56,854 nt of DNA. It comes from Treponema sp. Lineage in GTDB: Bacteria > Spirochaetota > Spirochaetia > Treponematales > Treponemataceae. A model generated the notes under the pieces. It was not told the DNA's origin and did not search any database. It worked only from the letters and a program-made list of their open reading frames with translations. This document shows positions 26,201 to 35,427 of the stretch, piece by piece. Each line of letters opens with the position of its first letter. The stretch's first letter is position 1. The stretch lies in NCBI GenBank assembly GCA_017525605.1, contig JAFXSM010000005.1, positions 1 through 56,854 of the forward strand. The letters run 5' to 3'. Both the position numbers and the translations under genes were made by a program.

Positions 26201-26396
26201 ACTCGGCTTTCATTTCTGACACCGCATTGTTGTAAAAATCAAGCTGGGATTTCGCCCAATCGTCATAATCATCATCAAAATCGGAAAACTGCTTCGACTT
26301 GTCCTCGACGTAAAAATCAAGCGGAAAAGCAGCTGCAAAAATAAAACTGAAAAATAGGAACGAAAATATTTTTTTAATGAACTTTTTGTCTTTCAT
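23298..26396 (-). CDS. Large secreted transglutaminase-like/TPR protein
   Basis: A 1032-residue exported protein. The signal peptide is KKIFSFLFFSFIFAAAFP. Residues about 180-480 repeat patterns such as DGTFVFAEGKTLRHFDANGN and DGKMWKRIDIPNANYVMVYS, which suggest beta-propeller blades. Helical TPR-like repeats follow (about 485-600) and then a beta domain (about 620-730). A transglutaminase-like domain (about 740-830) has KKGGDCDDMTTLLCSVLESA with the nucleophile Cys near 778, and TTPAHIFVAFD with the His. A C-terminal TPR pair is at about 965-1010. This combination fits a periplasmic protein that binds or crosslinks, or an inactive scaffold. It is monocistronic. No named homologue is claimed. 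Confidence 0.8.
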   Translation of the reverse strand: MKDKKFIKKIFSFLFFSFIFAAAFPLDFYVEDKSKQFSDFDDDYDDWAKSQLDFYNNAVSEMKAECEKFGVNVVETSDSEKFPFLDYRIEEGYEDQTELAVSVMYNKNEKRDTYVYYSADDKSESASFAAKFFVGVARSCLDSSAKKSEPPLFVDSFVPSEIFGKKLPAEERRAKIQNCVVGKDDGTFVFAEGKTLRHFDANGNLISDLSAKIDDGKSDSKRNAIRSFWKVGYDGNRIFYGTPESRDMYVFDDNDEVSSFECGHELSSMNHIRFGKNGEPFIINFMNKEVVFPKKDSASVVYTKDSIHNYYLFVAADGKMWKRIDIPNANYVMVYSPEGNLEKVYILRGENNGTFQYAFEDSSFIVKVTDENKKTFLRKCDSLGRVVWSLELPKENSNAEIQDIRGGIYYLFDSSFDSLIRLADSSENLPPFMKTIAECNLNLMKNPSSYENVLKIAESYDAAGGKWLAFEKYCAYLKKSPGNAKAAEKKLQAQIALEKSDAKELSDAAFALYDEYGAETAREKYQDAMKTIERLKKLSPNDEEIASMYAELKNTFSPENAVSSKMPSLHVDAVEIAPIFPAKLNMYAKKPNGVLYVSNPTNKTLKNVKVNSFVRKYMDFPSESEVIAELKPNASAVPIMLFSQINASALSVSEDTSVQMQFTVSYEEDGKKNTLSLNRPVTIYKKSAMDWGDLDMISCFVLPNDENVSSFVFDNVKDDDSPAISLQVKKAMQVANALGSIPLNYISDPVTPAKDQIGNKYAIDTVRFPFETLSKKGGDCDDMTTLLCSVLESAGVSCAVVTTPAHIFVAFDSGLKRGGALEAVESSTKLRFIPKDFCPDEKKNNLWIPVEATSLGDGFYKSWEIASGEISDKLSGECKIEEFSVLEYAKVEYPPVNVASKKANVSSRKKVSADMNSASSNLMKDCFGGVLDSYVATARNPKELNRVAKYYFSLGEREKSIEALNVAAKIDPKYRSTFVNLAAVYKSLGEESKYKEFVAKANSVSEKYSLKISATGDNALRAASSSEFEWEE

Positions 26397-26538
26397 ATTT
26401 TCAATAGTAAACCATTATCCGTGAAAGTGAAATTGACACAATTTTAGTTTTATATCAAACTATTTTTATAGTGAACGCCACAGAGAATGGGTGTAAACTA
26501 ATTTTAAGGAAGAAAACTGAATTGCAGGAGGAAACGGA

Positions 26539-27207
26539 ATGTTCACAGGAATTGTCGAAGGAATCGGCAGAATCGAAGGAATCGAGCGCGGCGGAAAATC
26601 ACTTTCGCTTTCCGTGCATTGCCCTTTCGCGGCCGAACTGGAAAACGGCGAAAGCGTCGCAGTCAACGGAACCTGCCTCACCGTCACGGAAAAATCAGAC
26701 TCGGTTTTTCATGCCGACGTTACGCCCGAAACTTTCCGAAGAACATCTCTTTCGGAACTGAGCGTCGGAAGCAGCGTCAACCTTGAGCGAGCGATGAAAG
26801 CAGACGGAAGATTCGGCGGACACATCGTCTCAGGGCACATCGACGGAACAGGACGTTTTGTCGGAGCGCAGAACGAAGAGAATGCCGTGAACGTCACAAT
26901 CAGCGCGGACAAGTCGCTCGGAAGATACATCATCGAAAAAGGCTCAGTCTGCATCGACGGAATTTCGCTTACGGTCGCGTCAGTCTCGTATTCCGAAAAC
27001 GTCGTCTTCACTGTGGCAGTCATTCCGCACACCTGGAAAAACACGACGCTTTCGACGAAAAGCACAGGCTCGCTCGTCAACATCGAATGCGACGTCGTAG
27101 GCAAATACATCGAGCATTTCGTCACAGGCAGCGAAACCAACGACAGCACGGAAGAAGATTCGGCAGCACTAGCAGAAATGATGTCGAATTTCACAAGCTT
27201 CCACTGA
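26539..27207 (+). CDS. ribE: Riboflavin synthase, alpha subunit
   Basis: Dismutates two 6,7-dimethyl-8-ribityllumazine molecules to riboflavin. The 222-residue protein shows the two tandem lumazine-binding repeats of the family: MFTGIVEGIGRIEG at the start, VAVNGTCLTV in the first half, GGHIVSGHIDGTG and IDGISLTVASVS in the second. GCAGGAGG precedes the ATG. First of three rib genes; ribD (deaminase/reductase) is not in the window. I saw no FMN riboswitch in the 140 bases upstream, only a TTGACA at 26433. Confidence 0.95.
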   Translation: MFTGIVEGIGRIEGIERGGKSLSLSVHCPFAAELENGESVAVNGTCLTVTEKSDSVFHADVTPETFRRTSLSELSVGSSVNLERAMKADGRFGGHIVSGHIDGTGRFVGAQNEENAVNVTISADKSLGRYIIEKGSVCIDGISLTVASVSYSENVVFTVAVIPHTWKNTTLSTKSTGSLVNIECDVVGKYIEHFVTGSETNDSTEEDSAALAEMMSNFTSFH

Positions 27208-27241
27208 TTTTTTATTTTTGTATTCGTAATGGAGAATTTTT

Positions 27242-28453
27242 ATGGAAAACATGGAAAACGTTTTTGACACGATAGAAGAAGCCCTCGCCGATTTGCGTGC
27301 AGGAAAGCTGATTATGGTTACCGACGACGAGAACAGGGAAAACGAAGGAGATTTGATTTGCGCGGCACGCTTTGCAACGCCGGAGAACGTCAACTTCATG
27401 GCGGCGAACGCGAAAGGACTGATTTGTATGCCGATAAGCAAGGAAATCGCGCGGAAACTTGAACTTGACCCGATGGTGTCGAACAACACCGACAACCACG
27501 AAACAGCATTCACAGTCTCAATCGACCACATCGAGACTTCGACAGGAATAAGCGCGTTCGACCGCTCCCTCACCGCAATGAAAATCGTCGATGAATCTTC
27601 CCGTCCGAGAGATTTCAGGCGGCCTGGTCACATGTTCCCGCTGATTGCAAAAGAAGGCGGCGTTTTCGTCAGGACCGGCCACACGGAGGCGACAGTCGAT
27701 TTCTGCCGTCTTGCAGGTCTTGAAGAAGCCGGACTCTGCTGCGAAATCATGAGCGCGGACGGACACATGGCTCGCCTCCCTGAGCTTTCGAAAATGGCAA
27801 AAGAATGGAACATCAAGCTCGTCAACATCGCGCAGCTCATAAAATACAGAAAGTCGCATGAGAAAATCGTCGAGCGAGTTGCGGAGGCAAAACTTCCGAC
27901 AAAGTACGGCAACTTCCGCTTGTTCGGTTTTTACGACAAGACGACGAAAGCAGAGCACGCAGCACTCGTTTTCGGCGACATCGAAAAAGACGAGTCCGTT
28001 TTGTGCCGCGTACATTCGGAATGCCTGACGGGCGACGCATTCGGCTCTCTCAAATGCGATTGCGGCGACCAGTTCGATGCTGCAATGAAGAAAATAGCGG
28101 ACAACGGTTCGGGCGTTCTCGTGTACCTCAGGCAGGAAGGGCGCGGAATCGGTCTTCTGAACAAGATAAAAGCATATTCGCTTCAGGACAACGGGCTCGA
28201 CACAGTTGACGCGAACCTCGCGCTCGGTCTTCCTGCGGACGCACGAGACTACAACGTCGGAATCCAGATTCTCAAAGACCTCGGAATCAGCAGAATCAAG
28301 CTGATGACGAACAACCCGGACAAAATCGGGCAGATAAACAACAAGGACGCAGGGCTTGAAATCACGGAGAGAGTCCCGCTCGCAGTCGAAACAAGGCCGC
28401 AGGACATCGAATATCTTCACACGAAGAAAATCAGGTTCGGGCACTTCCTGTGA
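27242..28453 (+). CDS. ribBA: Bifunctional DHBP synthase / GTP cyclohydrolase II
   Basis: Makes 3,4-dihydroxy-2-butanone 4-phosphate from ribulose 5-phosphate and the pyrimidine precursor from GTP. The 403-residue protein combines an N-terminal RibB domain ([14 protein letters not shown], with DRSLTAMKI and [10 protein letters not shown]) and a C-terminal RibA domain. The latter has the zinc motif [15 protein letters not shown] and the motifs RQEGRGIGL and NNPDKIGQI. Length is normal for fused RibBA. GGAGA precedes the ATG; 34 bases separate it from ribE. Confidence 0.96.
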   Translation: MENMENVFDTIEEALADLRAGKLIMVTDDENRENEGDLICAARFATPENVNFMAANAKGLICMPISKEIARKLELDPMVSNNTDNHETAFTVSIDHIETSTGISAFDRSLTAMKIVDESSRPRDFRRPGHMFPLIAKEGGVFVRTGHTEATVDFCRLAGLEEAGLCCEIMSADGHMARLPELSKMAKEWNIKLVNIAQLIKYRKSHEKIVERVAEAKLPTKYGNFRLFGFYDKTTKAEHAALVFGDIEKDESVLCRVHSECLTGDAFGSLKCDCGDQFDAAMKKIADNGSGVLVYLRQEGRGIGLLNKIKAYSLQDNGLDTVDANLALGLPADARDYNVGIQILKDLGISRIKLMTNNPDKIGQINNKDAGLEITERVPLAVETRPQDIEYLHTKKIRFGHFL

Positions 28454-28523
28454 TTCATCAGCGGAATTTTCAATTTCAGCAATTTTTTCAAAACGAAAAC
28501 TTTATTTTTAAGGAGATACAAAA

Positions 28524-29012
28524 ATGAACATCATCGAAGGAAAACTTACAGACACACAAGGGATGAAAATCGGAATCGTAGCTGCAAGATTCAACGAATT
28601 CATCGTTTCAAAGCTCATTGAGGGCGCAAGGGACGCACTCCTCCGCCACGACGTGAAAGAAGAGAACATCGACCTTGCGTGGGTTCCTGGCTCGTTCGAA
28701 ATTCCGCTCGCGTGCAAGCATCTTGCTGAAAGCGGGAGATACGATGCGATTATCGCGCTCGGAGCAGTAATCAGAGGCTCGACAAGCCACTACGACTACG
28801 TTTGCGCGGAAGTCTCAAAGGGAGTCGCGCAAGTCTCCCTCAACTCAGGGCTTCCTGTGATGTTCGGAATCCTCACGACCGACACAATCCAGCAGGCAAT
28901 CGAACGCGCGGGAACAAAAGCCGGCAACAAGGGCTACGACTGCGCAATGGGCGCAATCGAAATGGTGAACCTCATAAAGAAGGCAAACCAGAAACTGCTT
29001 GAGAGCAAATAA
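28524..29012 (+). CDS. ribH: 6,7-dimethyl-8-ribityllumazine synthase
   Basis: Condenses the RibB and RibD/pyrimidine products to lumazine; forms an icosahedral or pentameric shell. The 162-residue protein shows the family motifs [44 protein letters not shown] and [26 protein letters not shown] lies before the ATG. Last gene of the rib operon; a strong terminator follows. Confidence 0.96.
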   Translation: MNIIEGKLTDTQGMKIGIVAARFNEFIVSKLIEGARDALLRHDVKEENIDLAWVPGSFEIPLACKHLAESGRYDAIIALGAVIRGSTSHYDYVCAEVSKGVAQVSLNSGLPVMFGILTTDTIQQAIERAGTKAGNKGYDCAMGAIEMVNLIKKANQKLLESK

Positions 29013-29014
29013 AA

Positions 29015-29057
29015 AAATGCCGAGTTTCAAAGCAAACGCGAAACTCGGCATTTTTTT
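29015..29057 (+). terminator. Strong terminator after ribH
   Basis: A 14-base stem (29015-29028 with 29040-29053) with an 11-base loop, preceded by A and followed by T, so it can work in both directions between convergent genes. Confidence 0.92.
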
Positions 29058-29069
29058 GTCAAAGGAGAA

Positions 29070-29873
29070 TCATCTCCACGGGAAAATAAACGAGCTGAGT
29101 TTTCTTGGCCCCAGCGTCTCCTTGTCTTCTTTTATCAGGTCTTCCCACGGAACGTTGTAGCGTTTGTCGCGGTTTGACGAGAAGCCCGGCTCTTTTTCGT
29201 CCATTTCTTCAAGCCAGTCGTACTTTTTCAGGCGCAGGCGTAGGGCGTTTGTCGTCGAAAGGACAAGCCCCGCAAAGCCAGGCGCAAGCAGAAAAGTTAT
29301 GCACGAGAGGGCAAGAAGAAGAATGTTGTACAAAAAGCAGCCAACTGAAAACCACGGATTGTCAAAGAAAATGATGAATGATTTTTTCAGGCACTTTACG
29401 AACCCGTTCTGCTCCTGCAAAAAATACAGCGGGATGAACCACTGCAACGCCATCACGGAAATCAGCGCGAACCAGCCGATGAAAGCGACGAGGATAAGCC
29501 CGAGAACGCTTCCAAGCCCGATATAATAGATGATTCCCATTCTGATTGCGAAGATTGCAAAAGTGAGAGCGCAGCCGAACGCGAACCCGATTTTCCAGAC
29601 GTAAGTGAACGCCCTGAAAAAAGTCCCGAACGAAGGCGAATCGAAATTCGCAAGCCGAAACGCGCACGCACCTTGCGCAAAGTTCACCGTCATAAAGATT
29701 CCGCCGAACACGATAAGCCCAAGCTGGACAGCCCAAAGATTTATCGCGGCAAGGTACTTGAACGAAAGAAATCCGAGCGCAACCACCAAAATCGAAAACA
29801 CGTTCATCAGGATAAGGAAAAAAAGATTGTCCCATCCGTCCGCAAAATTCTTTTTCAGGAAAAAACCAAACAT
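29070..29873 (-). CDS. Polytopic membrane protein of unknown function
   Basis: A 267-residue protein with about six transmembrane helices (for example ILMNVFSILVVALGF, LGLIVFGGIFMTVNF, SVLGLILVAFIGWFALISVM and LLALSCITFLLAPGF) and a cytoplasmic, charged C-terminus of about 55 residues. No catalytic motif. It resembles general DUF624-type or spirochaete envelope proteins in layout, but I cannot place it. It lies downstream of fhs on the same strand (25-base gap), so cotranscription is plausible. Confidence 0.75.
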   Translation of the reverse strand: MFGFFLKKNFADGWDNLFFLILMNVFSILVVALGFLSFKYLAAINLWAVQLGLIVFGGIFMTVNFAQGACAFRLANFDSPSFGTFFRAFTYVWKIGFAFGCALTFAIFAIRMGIIYYIGLGSVLGLILVAFIGWFALISVMALQWFIPLYFLQEQNGFVKCLKKSFIIFFDNPWFSVGCFLYNILLLALSCITFLLAPGFAGLVLSTTNALRLRLKKYDWLEEMDEKEPGFSSNRDKRYNVPWEDLIKEDKETLGPRKLSSFIFPWR

Positions 29874-29898
29874 CTATTTGCTCCACTCCGCAAAAAAA

Positions 29899-31581
29899 TC
29901 AGAACAATCCGGAAATCATGCCGTCATCGTCAACGTCAATGTTCAGGGCGGCAGGAAGTTTCGGCAAGCCAGGCATCGTCATGATGTCGCCAGCAAGCGC
30001 AACGACGAATCCCGCACCAGAATAGAGCTGCACGTCGCGGACAGGGAAGATGAAATCTTTCGGCGCACCCATGAGTTTCGGGTCGTGGCTGATGGAATTC
30101 TGCGTCTTCGCGATGCAGACAGGAAGTTCCTTGTAGCCAAGCTCCTCGAATTCACGGAGCTTTTTGAGTACGGACGGAGCAAAATCAACGTCGCTCGCAC
30201 GGTAAATCTGACGCGCGACAGTTTTGATTTTCTCGGAAAGAGAAATCGTGGAATCGTAAAGGTAATGGAAATTCGCCTCGCCCTTTTCGGCAGTCTCGGC
30301 AACAACAGTTGCAAGATCCTTCATTCCTTCGCCGCCCTTCTCCCAGCCTTCGCAGAGAACAGCTTTCGCGCCTTTCGCCTCGCAAAGACTCTTGAGCATT
30401 TCGATTTCCTCGTTCGTGTCCGTCACGAATTTGTTGATTGCGACAACTGACGGAACACCGAATTTCGCGATGTTCTCAAGATGGACGGCGAGATTCTCGA
30501 ATCCCTTCTGCAATGCGGAAACGCTCGGAGTCGCCAAATCAGCCTTCGCCATTCCGCCGTGCATTTTTATCGCGCGGACAGTCGCGACGATTACGACAAC
30601 GTCAGGAGAAATCCCTGCTGTGCGGCACTTGATGTCCATGAATTTCTCCGCGCCCAAATCAGCCGCGAAACCAGCTTCGGTCACGACGTAATCGCCGGTC
30701 GCGAGCGCGCACAAAGTAGCATTCACGGAATTCGTTCCCTGCGCGATGTTCGCGAAAGGGCCGCCGTGGACGAAAACAGGATTCTTTTCGAGAGTCTGGA
30801 CGATATTCGGCTTGATTGAGTCCTTCAAGAGAGCCGCGATTGCACCAGTGCATTTGAATTCGCCGAATTTAATCGGACGCTTGTCGTAAGTCTGCGCGAC
30901 CGTGATGTTGTCGATTCTCTTTTTCAAATCCGAAATTGATTTTGAGAGGCAGACGATAGCCATAAGCTCGGACGCGACGGAAATGCAGAAATGATCCTCG
31001 CGAGGCACGCCGTTCGTTTTTCCGCCAAGACCGATTGTGATGTTGCGCAACGCCCTGTCATTCAAATCAACGACTCTCTTCCATGAAATCGTCCTCGGGT
31101 CGATTCTGAGCGCGTTCGTCTGGTGGATGTGGTTGTCGATTATCGCAGAAATCAAGTTGTTCGCGACCGAAATCGCATGGATGTCGCCGGTGAAATGCAA
31201 ATTGATGTCTTCCATTGGAACAATCTGCGCATATCCGCCGCCGCAGGCTCCGCCCTTCACGCCAAAGCACGGTCCCAAAGAAGGCTCGCGGAGAGCGATT
31301 ACAGCCTTCTTTCCGATTTTGTTCAGCCCGTCGCCAAGTCCGATTGAAACAGTGGACTTTCCCTCACCGGCAGGAGTCGGAGTGACGGCAGTCGTCAGAA
31401 TCAGCTTTCCGCGTTTTTTCGGGTCGGAAGCTTTTTCCTGGAGAGCACGCAAAGCCTTCATCGAAAGCTTCGCCTTGTACTTTCCGTAAAGTTCCATATC
31501 GTCTTCCGTAATGCCGATTTTCGAAGCGACTTCCACAATAGGAGCCATCACATTTTTCTGGGCAATTTCAATGTCTGTCAT
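29899..31581 (-). CDS. fhs: Formate-tetrahydrofolate ligase
   Basis: ATP-dependent formation of 10-formyl-tetrahydrofolate, feeding one-carbon metabolism; in acetogenic treponemes it is part of the Wood-Ljungdahl methyl branch. The 560-residue protein shows TPTPAGEGKSTVSIGLGDGL with the P-loop, EPSLGPCFGVKGGA, HFTGDIHAI and FVHGGPFANIAQGTNS. It starts MTDIEIAQKNVMAPI with an AGAGGTG ribosome site. Length is normal for the family. Confidence 0.97.
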   Translation of the reverse strand: MTDIEIAQKNVMAPIVEVASKIGITEDDMELYGKYKAKLSMKALRALQEKASDPKKRGKLILTTAVTPTPAGEGKSTVSIGLGDGLNKIGKKAVIALREPSLGPCFGVKGGACGGGYAQIVPMEDINLHFTGDIHAISVANNLISAIIDNHIHQTNALRIDPRTISWKRVVDLNDRALRNITIGLGGKTNGVPREDHFCISVASELMAIVCLSKSISDLKKRIDNITVAQTYDKRPIKFGEFKCTGAIAALLKDSIKPNIVQTLEKNPVFVHGGPFANIAQGTNSVNATLCALATGDYVVTEAGFAADLGAEKFMDIKCRTAGISPDVVVIVATVRAIKMHGGMAKADLATPSVSALQKGFENLAVHLENIAKFGVPSVVAINKFVTDTNEEIEMLKSLCEAKGAKAVLCEGWEKGGEGMKDLATVVAETAEKGEANFHYLYDSTISLSEKIKTVARQIYRASDVDFAPSVLKKLREFEELGYKELPVCIAKTQNSISHDPKLMGAPKDFIFPVRDVQLYSGAGFVVALAGDIMTMPGLPKLPAALNIDVDDDGMISGLF

Positions 31582-31637
31582 AATGCACCTCTTTTCATTT
31601 TTTCAGTTCTGATTCTATCAAAAAACGCCCTAATAGT

Positions 31638-31666
31638 TTGTAACTTTTTCCAATACAAAATAGAAT
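31638..31666 (+). promoter_or_regulatory. Sigma-70-type promoter of chemoreceptor gene
   Basis: TTGTAA (31638-31643), 17 bases, TAGAAT (31661-31666). The chemoreceptor ATG lies 49 bases downstream. Confidence 0.55.
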
Positions 31667-31714
31667 AAGAATCCATTTTTCTTGTGCTGCTTATTTTATT
31701 TTTATGGAGTTTTT

Positions 31715-33847
31715 ATGAAACTGAAACAACGCGAAAAAAAATTGGCTTTTTCTATCACATGGAAAATAATCGCAAGCATCATCGTACTGCTGACAATCTC
31801 TTCGATTCTGACGATTCGGATTGTATCAAAAAACGTCTGGGAAACTTTCATCGATGACACAGAGGAACTGACAAAGGAGACTGCATACGCGGTGAACTGC
31901 AAGAACTCCACATACATGCAGCAGATAAGGTCATACTCATCGCTGAACAAAATCGGACTTTCTTCGCATGACCCGGAGGAGCTTCAGGAAATGCTCATGA
32001 GCTTCTCATCGAACAGGAGCAACCAGTTCGACAGAATCGGATACGCCGACTACGACACGGGAATGTGCTACTATGACGACGGAGAAGTCGTATCGGTGCA
32101 GAACGAGGAGTGGTTCAGGTCGATGAGAGACGGCAAGCTCGGACAGCTCTACGGTGAGCCGGTGGGAACAAGCTATGAGAATTCGTTCATTCCTTTCTGC
32201 AAGAAGCTTCTCGTTTACAGGCCGGGAACGAAAGAGCCGTACGGAACTTTCATCGCGCACGTTCCGCTCAAGTCGATTCAGGGCTCGGTGATGAACATAA
32301 AGGGAAAGGACACGGCAAGCCCGAAAGGATATGCGGTCATCGTTGACTCGAAGGGATATTACATCGCAGGTCCTGACCAGAACGCGCTCATGAAAGCCCC
32401 ATGCTGGTCGGACAGCTCGACGAAATTCCCGGAAGAAGCAATCGAATTCATCAAAAAAGCTGACAGCAAGGCAAGCATTCTGCACACGCAGATTATAACA
32501 AACGGAAAGACATCGGAAATATTCCTCAAGACTGTCGCAAGCACGACATGGACTGTCATAATCGTAGTCCCGACAAGCACGGTCTACGAGTCGCAGTTCA
32601 AACTCGGAAAAACGCTCATCGGAACGATTCTTGCAACCGCGCTCATCATCGCAGCCCTCATCTCGCTGCTGATAATCACCGCCCTGAAACCGCTGAAATC
32701 AATCAACAGAAACCTCAGCGAGATTGCGACAGGAAACGCCGATTTGACGAAGAGACTCCCGGAGACATCCGAAAGAAACGAAATCGGTCAAATCACGCAC
32801 AACTTCAACAAATTCGTCGCAAGGCTTCAGTCCCTTCTCGGCGACATCTCGAAATCGAAGGACGACATGATTGAGGCGAACAGGGAAGTATCGCAGAGTT
32901 TGCAGGCAACGCACTCGACTTTGCAGGATTTGGACAGCTCGGTCGCAATCACGGAAGCGCAGATGGACAGCCAGATGCATTCAGTCACGACGACGCAGCA
33001 GGTCATCAACGACATTTCCGAGAAAGTACAGAACCTTGACACGCTGCTCTCGACACAGAACAATGCGGTCGAGGAAGCAAGCTCCGCAGTCGAGCAGATG
33101 ATCGGCAACATCAAGAGCGTGACGAAATCGAGCGAGAGCATGAGCTCGACGTTCACGAACCTCAAGGACTTGTCGAAAAAGGGAATGGCGGCAGAAAAAG
33201 AAATCAGGGAAATCGTCGATGTGATGTCGGAACGCTCGAAGGATTTGGACGTGGCGAACAAGACGATTTCGAACATCGCGTCTGAGACGAACCTTCTTGC
33301 GATGAACGCCGCAATCGAGGCTGCACATGCCGGAGACGCAGGACGCGGCTTTGCGGTCGTATCTGACGAAATCAGGAACCTTGCGGAATCAAGCTCAATC
33401 CAGTCAAAGGAAATCAAGGCGAAGATTTCGGAAATCCAGTCGCTCATCGAAAAAATCGTGCAGGCGGCTGTCGAGGCGGACAAAATCTACACCACGACGA
33501 ACAACGAGATGGAAAACACATCGCAAATCGTCACGACAATCACAAACGCGATGTCGGAGCAGAGCGTCGGCTCACAGCAGATAATCGACGTTCTGAAAGA
33601 CATGAAGGAGACGACATTCGGCGTTCGCGATGCAGGAAACAAGATGAGGGAAAGCCAGGAAAAACTCAAGGAGCTTACGAATTCGCTCAGTTCATCGACG
33701 GAGCAGATGCACGAGGCAGTTTCCAACACCGCAAATTCCGCGGCAAGCGTCTCCGAAATCGAAAACGAGCTGATTCAGTCATCGAAGAAAGTTGACGAGT
33801 CAATCGAAACGATTTCCGAAAAAATCAACGGTTTCCGCCTGAGCTGA
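31715..33847 (+). CDS. Methyl-accepting chemotaxis protein
   Basis: A 710-residue membrane chemoreceptor. A first transmembrane helix (about 15-40, [17 protein letters not shown]), a periplasmic dCache-type sensor (about 45-290), a second helix (about 305-330), then HAMP (about 332-385) and a C-terminal signalling domain with the hairpin tip [20 protein letters not shown] and [16 protein letters not shown]. It ends with coiled coil. GGAG lies 4-7 bases before the ATG at 31715; the longer TTG-started reading has no support. The signal hairpin is complete, so the protein should couple to CheA/CheW. Ligand unknown. Confidence 0.95.
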   Translation: MKLKQREKKLAFSITWKIIASIIVLLTISSILTIRIVSKNVWETFIDDTEELTKETAYAVNCKNSTYMQQIRSYSSLNKIGLSSHDPEELQEMLMSFSSNRSNQFDRIGYADYDTGMCYYDDGEVVSVQNEEWFRSMRDGKLGQLYGEPVGTSYENSFIPFCKKLLVYRPGTKEPYGTFIAHVPLKSIQGSVMNIKGKDTASPKGYAVIVDSKGYYIAGPDQNALMKAPCWSDSSTKFPEEAIEFIKKADSKASILHTQIITNGKTSEIFLKTVASTTWTVIIVVPTSTVYESQFKLGKTLIGTILATALIIAALISLLIITALKPLKSINRNLSEIATGNADLTKRLPETSERNEIGQITHNFNKFVARLQSLLGDISKSKDDMIEANREVSQSLQATHSTLQDLDSSVAITEAQMDSQMHSVTTTQQVINDISEKVQNLDTLLSTQNNAVEEASSAVEQMIGNIKSVTKSSESMSSTFTNLKDLSKKGMAAEKEIREIVDVMSERSKDLDVANKTISNIASETNLLAMNAAIEAAHAGDAGRGFAVVSDEIRNLAESSSIQSKEIKAKISEIQSLIEKIVQAAVEADKIYTTTNNEMENTSQIVTTITNAMSEQSVGSQQIIDVLKDMKETTFGVRDAGNKMRESQEKLKELTNSLSSSTEQMHEAVSNTANSAASVSEIENELIQSSKKVDESIETISEKINGFRLS

Positions 33848-33863
33848 AACAAAAAATAAAAAT

Positions 33864-33921
33864 CCTGTCCGAAAACAGAACTCTGCAAAAGCGTTTTTTC
33901 GTTTTCGGCCAGGTCGTTTTT
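33864..33921 (+). terminator. Terminator after chemoreceptor gene
   Basis: Stem CCTGTCCGAAAAC (33864-33876) / GTTTTCGGCCAGG (33901-33913), one mismatch, with a 24-base loop, followed by TCGTTTTTC. Confidence 0.7.
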
Positions 33922-33928
33922 CAAGAAA

Positions 33929-34357
33929 ATGCAGCACAACACTTCAACGGTTCTTTCACTCATCTCAAAAATCCACTCAAAATCACAGGATTTCCTCCAA
34001 AAAGAAATGCGCGAGTCCGGCCTGCCCGAACTCGTTTCGTCGCACGGCTTCATCATATACACTCTCTCGCAGGCGGAGTGCATGACGATGTGCGAGCTGA
34101 CGCAAATCATAAACCGCGACAAATCAACTACGACCGCACTCATAAAAAAACTTGAGGAACTGGAACTCGTCCAAACAAAAAGATGCGTCCATGACAGCCG
34201 GAAAAAATACGTCTCGCTCACCGAAAAAGGCAAGGAATACACAGAAACGACAAAAAAACTTTCGAAGGAACTGATTGAGACCGCCTACGAGGGATTCAGC
34301 GAAGAAGAAAAGGCAAATCTTCTTTCACTATTGGAAAAACTCTCGGGGAATTTGTAA
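33929..34357 (+). CDS. MarR-family transcriptional regulator
   Basis: A 142-residue winged-helix dimeric repressor. Helix-turn-helix residues are visible at MTMCELTQIINRDKSTTTAL, with the wing DSRKKYVSLTEKGK. The dimerisation helices flank it. MarR proteins often respond to small phenolic or oxidative signals; no target is obvious, since the next genes (DUF4869 pair) are in the same direction 50 bases away and could be regulated. No strong ribosome site precedes the ATG. Confidence 0.88.
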   Translation: MQHNTSTVLSLISKIHSKSQDFLQKEMRESGLPELVSSHGFIIYTLSQAECMTMCELTQIINRDKSTTTALIKKLEELELVQTKRCVHDSRKKYVSLTEKGKEYTETTKKLSKELIETAYEGFSEEEKANLLSLLEKLSGNL

Positions 34358-34406
34358 AAATAAGTGCGGAAAATTGAAAACTAATCAAAAATCGGGAGCA
34401 TAGAAA

Positions 34407-34853
34407 ATGCTGAATGTCACTTTTGGCGATATGTTCGACAATGAAAACTACATATACGACACGGCCTTGTATTTCGACAATGTTTTTCAGGACAGGTGGA
34501 TTACGTCAGATTTTGGAAAAGCGATAATAAAAGACATCGATAAATCAGATGTGATTTCTGCCCACGTTATTGAAAGCCCTTTTTTGGGAGCAATCACACC
34601 GACAGAACTTTCCGGCGGAGTAAAAACCCTGCTTCTCATGGCTTTCGACAATTCAAAAATATTCAACGCATCAACCTGCGGAAACAACTGCGCAAAATGG
34701 ATTCTGAAACTTGGACAGAAAAAGAAACTTCTGATAAACCTTCGTCATGTGATGGATTTCGGAAGTGAGGATTTCAAGATAAAAGTAACCAATACGGGTG
34801 CAGTCGTTCACAATATGAGCGAGTTTGTTTCGGCGTCTTTTTCCGGGATTTGA
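34407..34853 (+). CDS. DUF4869-like protein
   Basis: A 148-residue protein of unknown biochemical function. The start MLNVTFGDMFDNENYIYDTA and the stretch WITSDFGKAIIKDIDKSDV match what I know of the DUF4869 family, found mostly in gut anaerobes. The middle has LSGGVKTLLLMAFD and NASTCGNNCAKWILKL with a short Cys-rich piece. No signal or membrane segment. It lies 8 bases before a small P-loop gene, a pairing that recurs for this family and suggests a functional unit, possibly a recognition/ATPase pair. Ribosome site GGGAG lies before the ATG. Confidence 0.65.
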   Translation: MLNVTFGDMFDNENYIYDTALYFDNVFQDRWITSDFGKAIIKDIDKSDVISAHVIESPFLGAITPTELSGGVKTLLLMAFDNSKIFNASTCGNNCAKWILKLGQKKKLLINLRHVMDFGSEDFKIKVTNTGAVVHNMSEFVSASFSGI

Positions 34854-34861
34854 GGTGAATG

Positions 34862-35353
34862 ATGAAAGGCATTCAGCATATAGAAGTTTCAAACAGAAAG
34901 GCAAAATATTCATTTGATTTGAATCGAAACATCACCGTCGTCTGCGGCGACAGCGGTTCGGGGAAGACCACATTATATAGAATGGTTCGTTCGTTTTATG
35001 AGCAGGGAATTTCAAGCGGCGTAAAATGGTCTTGTTCCGGCGAAAAAAAATGTGCCGTTCTTTCAGACCCGAATTTCTGGCAGCAGAATCTGGAGAACAT
35101 CAAAAACAGCATTGTTTTTATTGATGAAGGAGTAAAATTCGTTCTTTCTGAGGATTTTGCAAAGGCGATAAAGGGAAGCGACAATTATTATGTCTTTTTC
35201 AACAGGGAGAAACTTTCTCAGCTTCCCTACAGCGTGGACGAAGTTTATCAGATAAAAACTTCCGGCAAAAAGAATCACTCGTTTGTAAAAATGTTTGATT
35301 CAACCGAAAACCACATCTATACGAAAAAAAGTGCGGTCAAAAAGTTAAAGTGA
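34862..35353 (+). CDS. Small P-loop ATPase-like protein (partner of DUF4869)
   Basis: A 163-residue protein. Walker A is GDSGSGKTT (residues 29-37) and Walker B is SIVFIDEG (about residues 80-87). It lacks the ABC signature (LSGGQ) and any dimerising coiled coil. The fold start IQHIEVSNRKAKYSFDLNRN resembles the beta-sheet entry of SMC/ABC-type ATPases cut short. It may be a degenerate ABC-like switch. I start at MKGIQHI (34862), 4 bases after GAGGTG; an ATG at 34859 is too close to the ribosome site. Confidence 0.7.
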   Translation: MKGIQHIEVSNRKAKYSFDLNRNITVVCGDSGSGKTTLYRMVRSFYEQGISSGVKWSCSGEKKCAVLSDPNFWQQNLENIKNSIVFIDEGVKFVLSEDFAKAIKGSDNYYVFFNREKLSQLPYSVDEVYQIKTSGKKNHSFVKMFDSTENHIYTKKSAVKKLK

Positions 35354-35382
35354 TTTTTCTTTGCACAATGCATTTGCTGAAG

Positions 35383-35411
35383 AAAAAGGCTGTGCCGGAA
35401 GGAACACAGCC
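35383..35411 (-). terminator. Terminator of the CsgG-like operon
   Basis: On the minus strand the stem GGCTGTG/CACAGCC (35405-35411 with 35388-35394), loop 10, is followed by TTTTT (35387-35383). Confidence 0.75.
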
Positions 35412-35427
35412 GGAAAGATATTGCAGA

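Noticed and set aside
26400..26538. FMN riboswitch before the rib operon
   Set aside because: The conserved RFN-element stretches are not present; only a TTGACA-like box and a plain ribosome site are seen.
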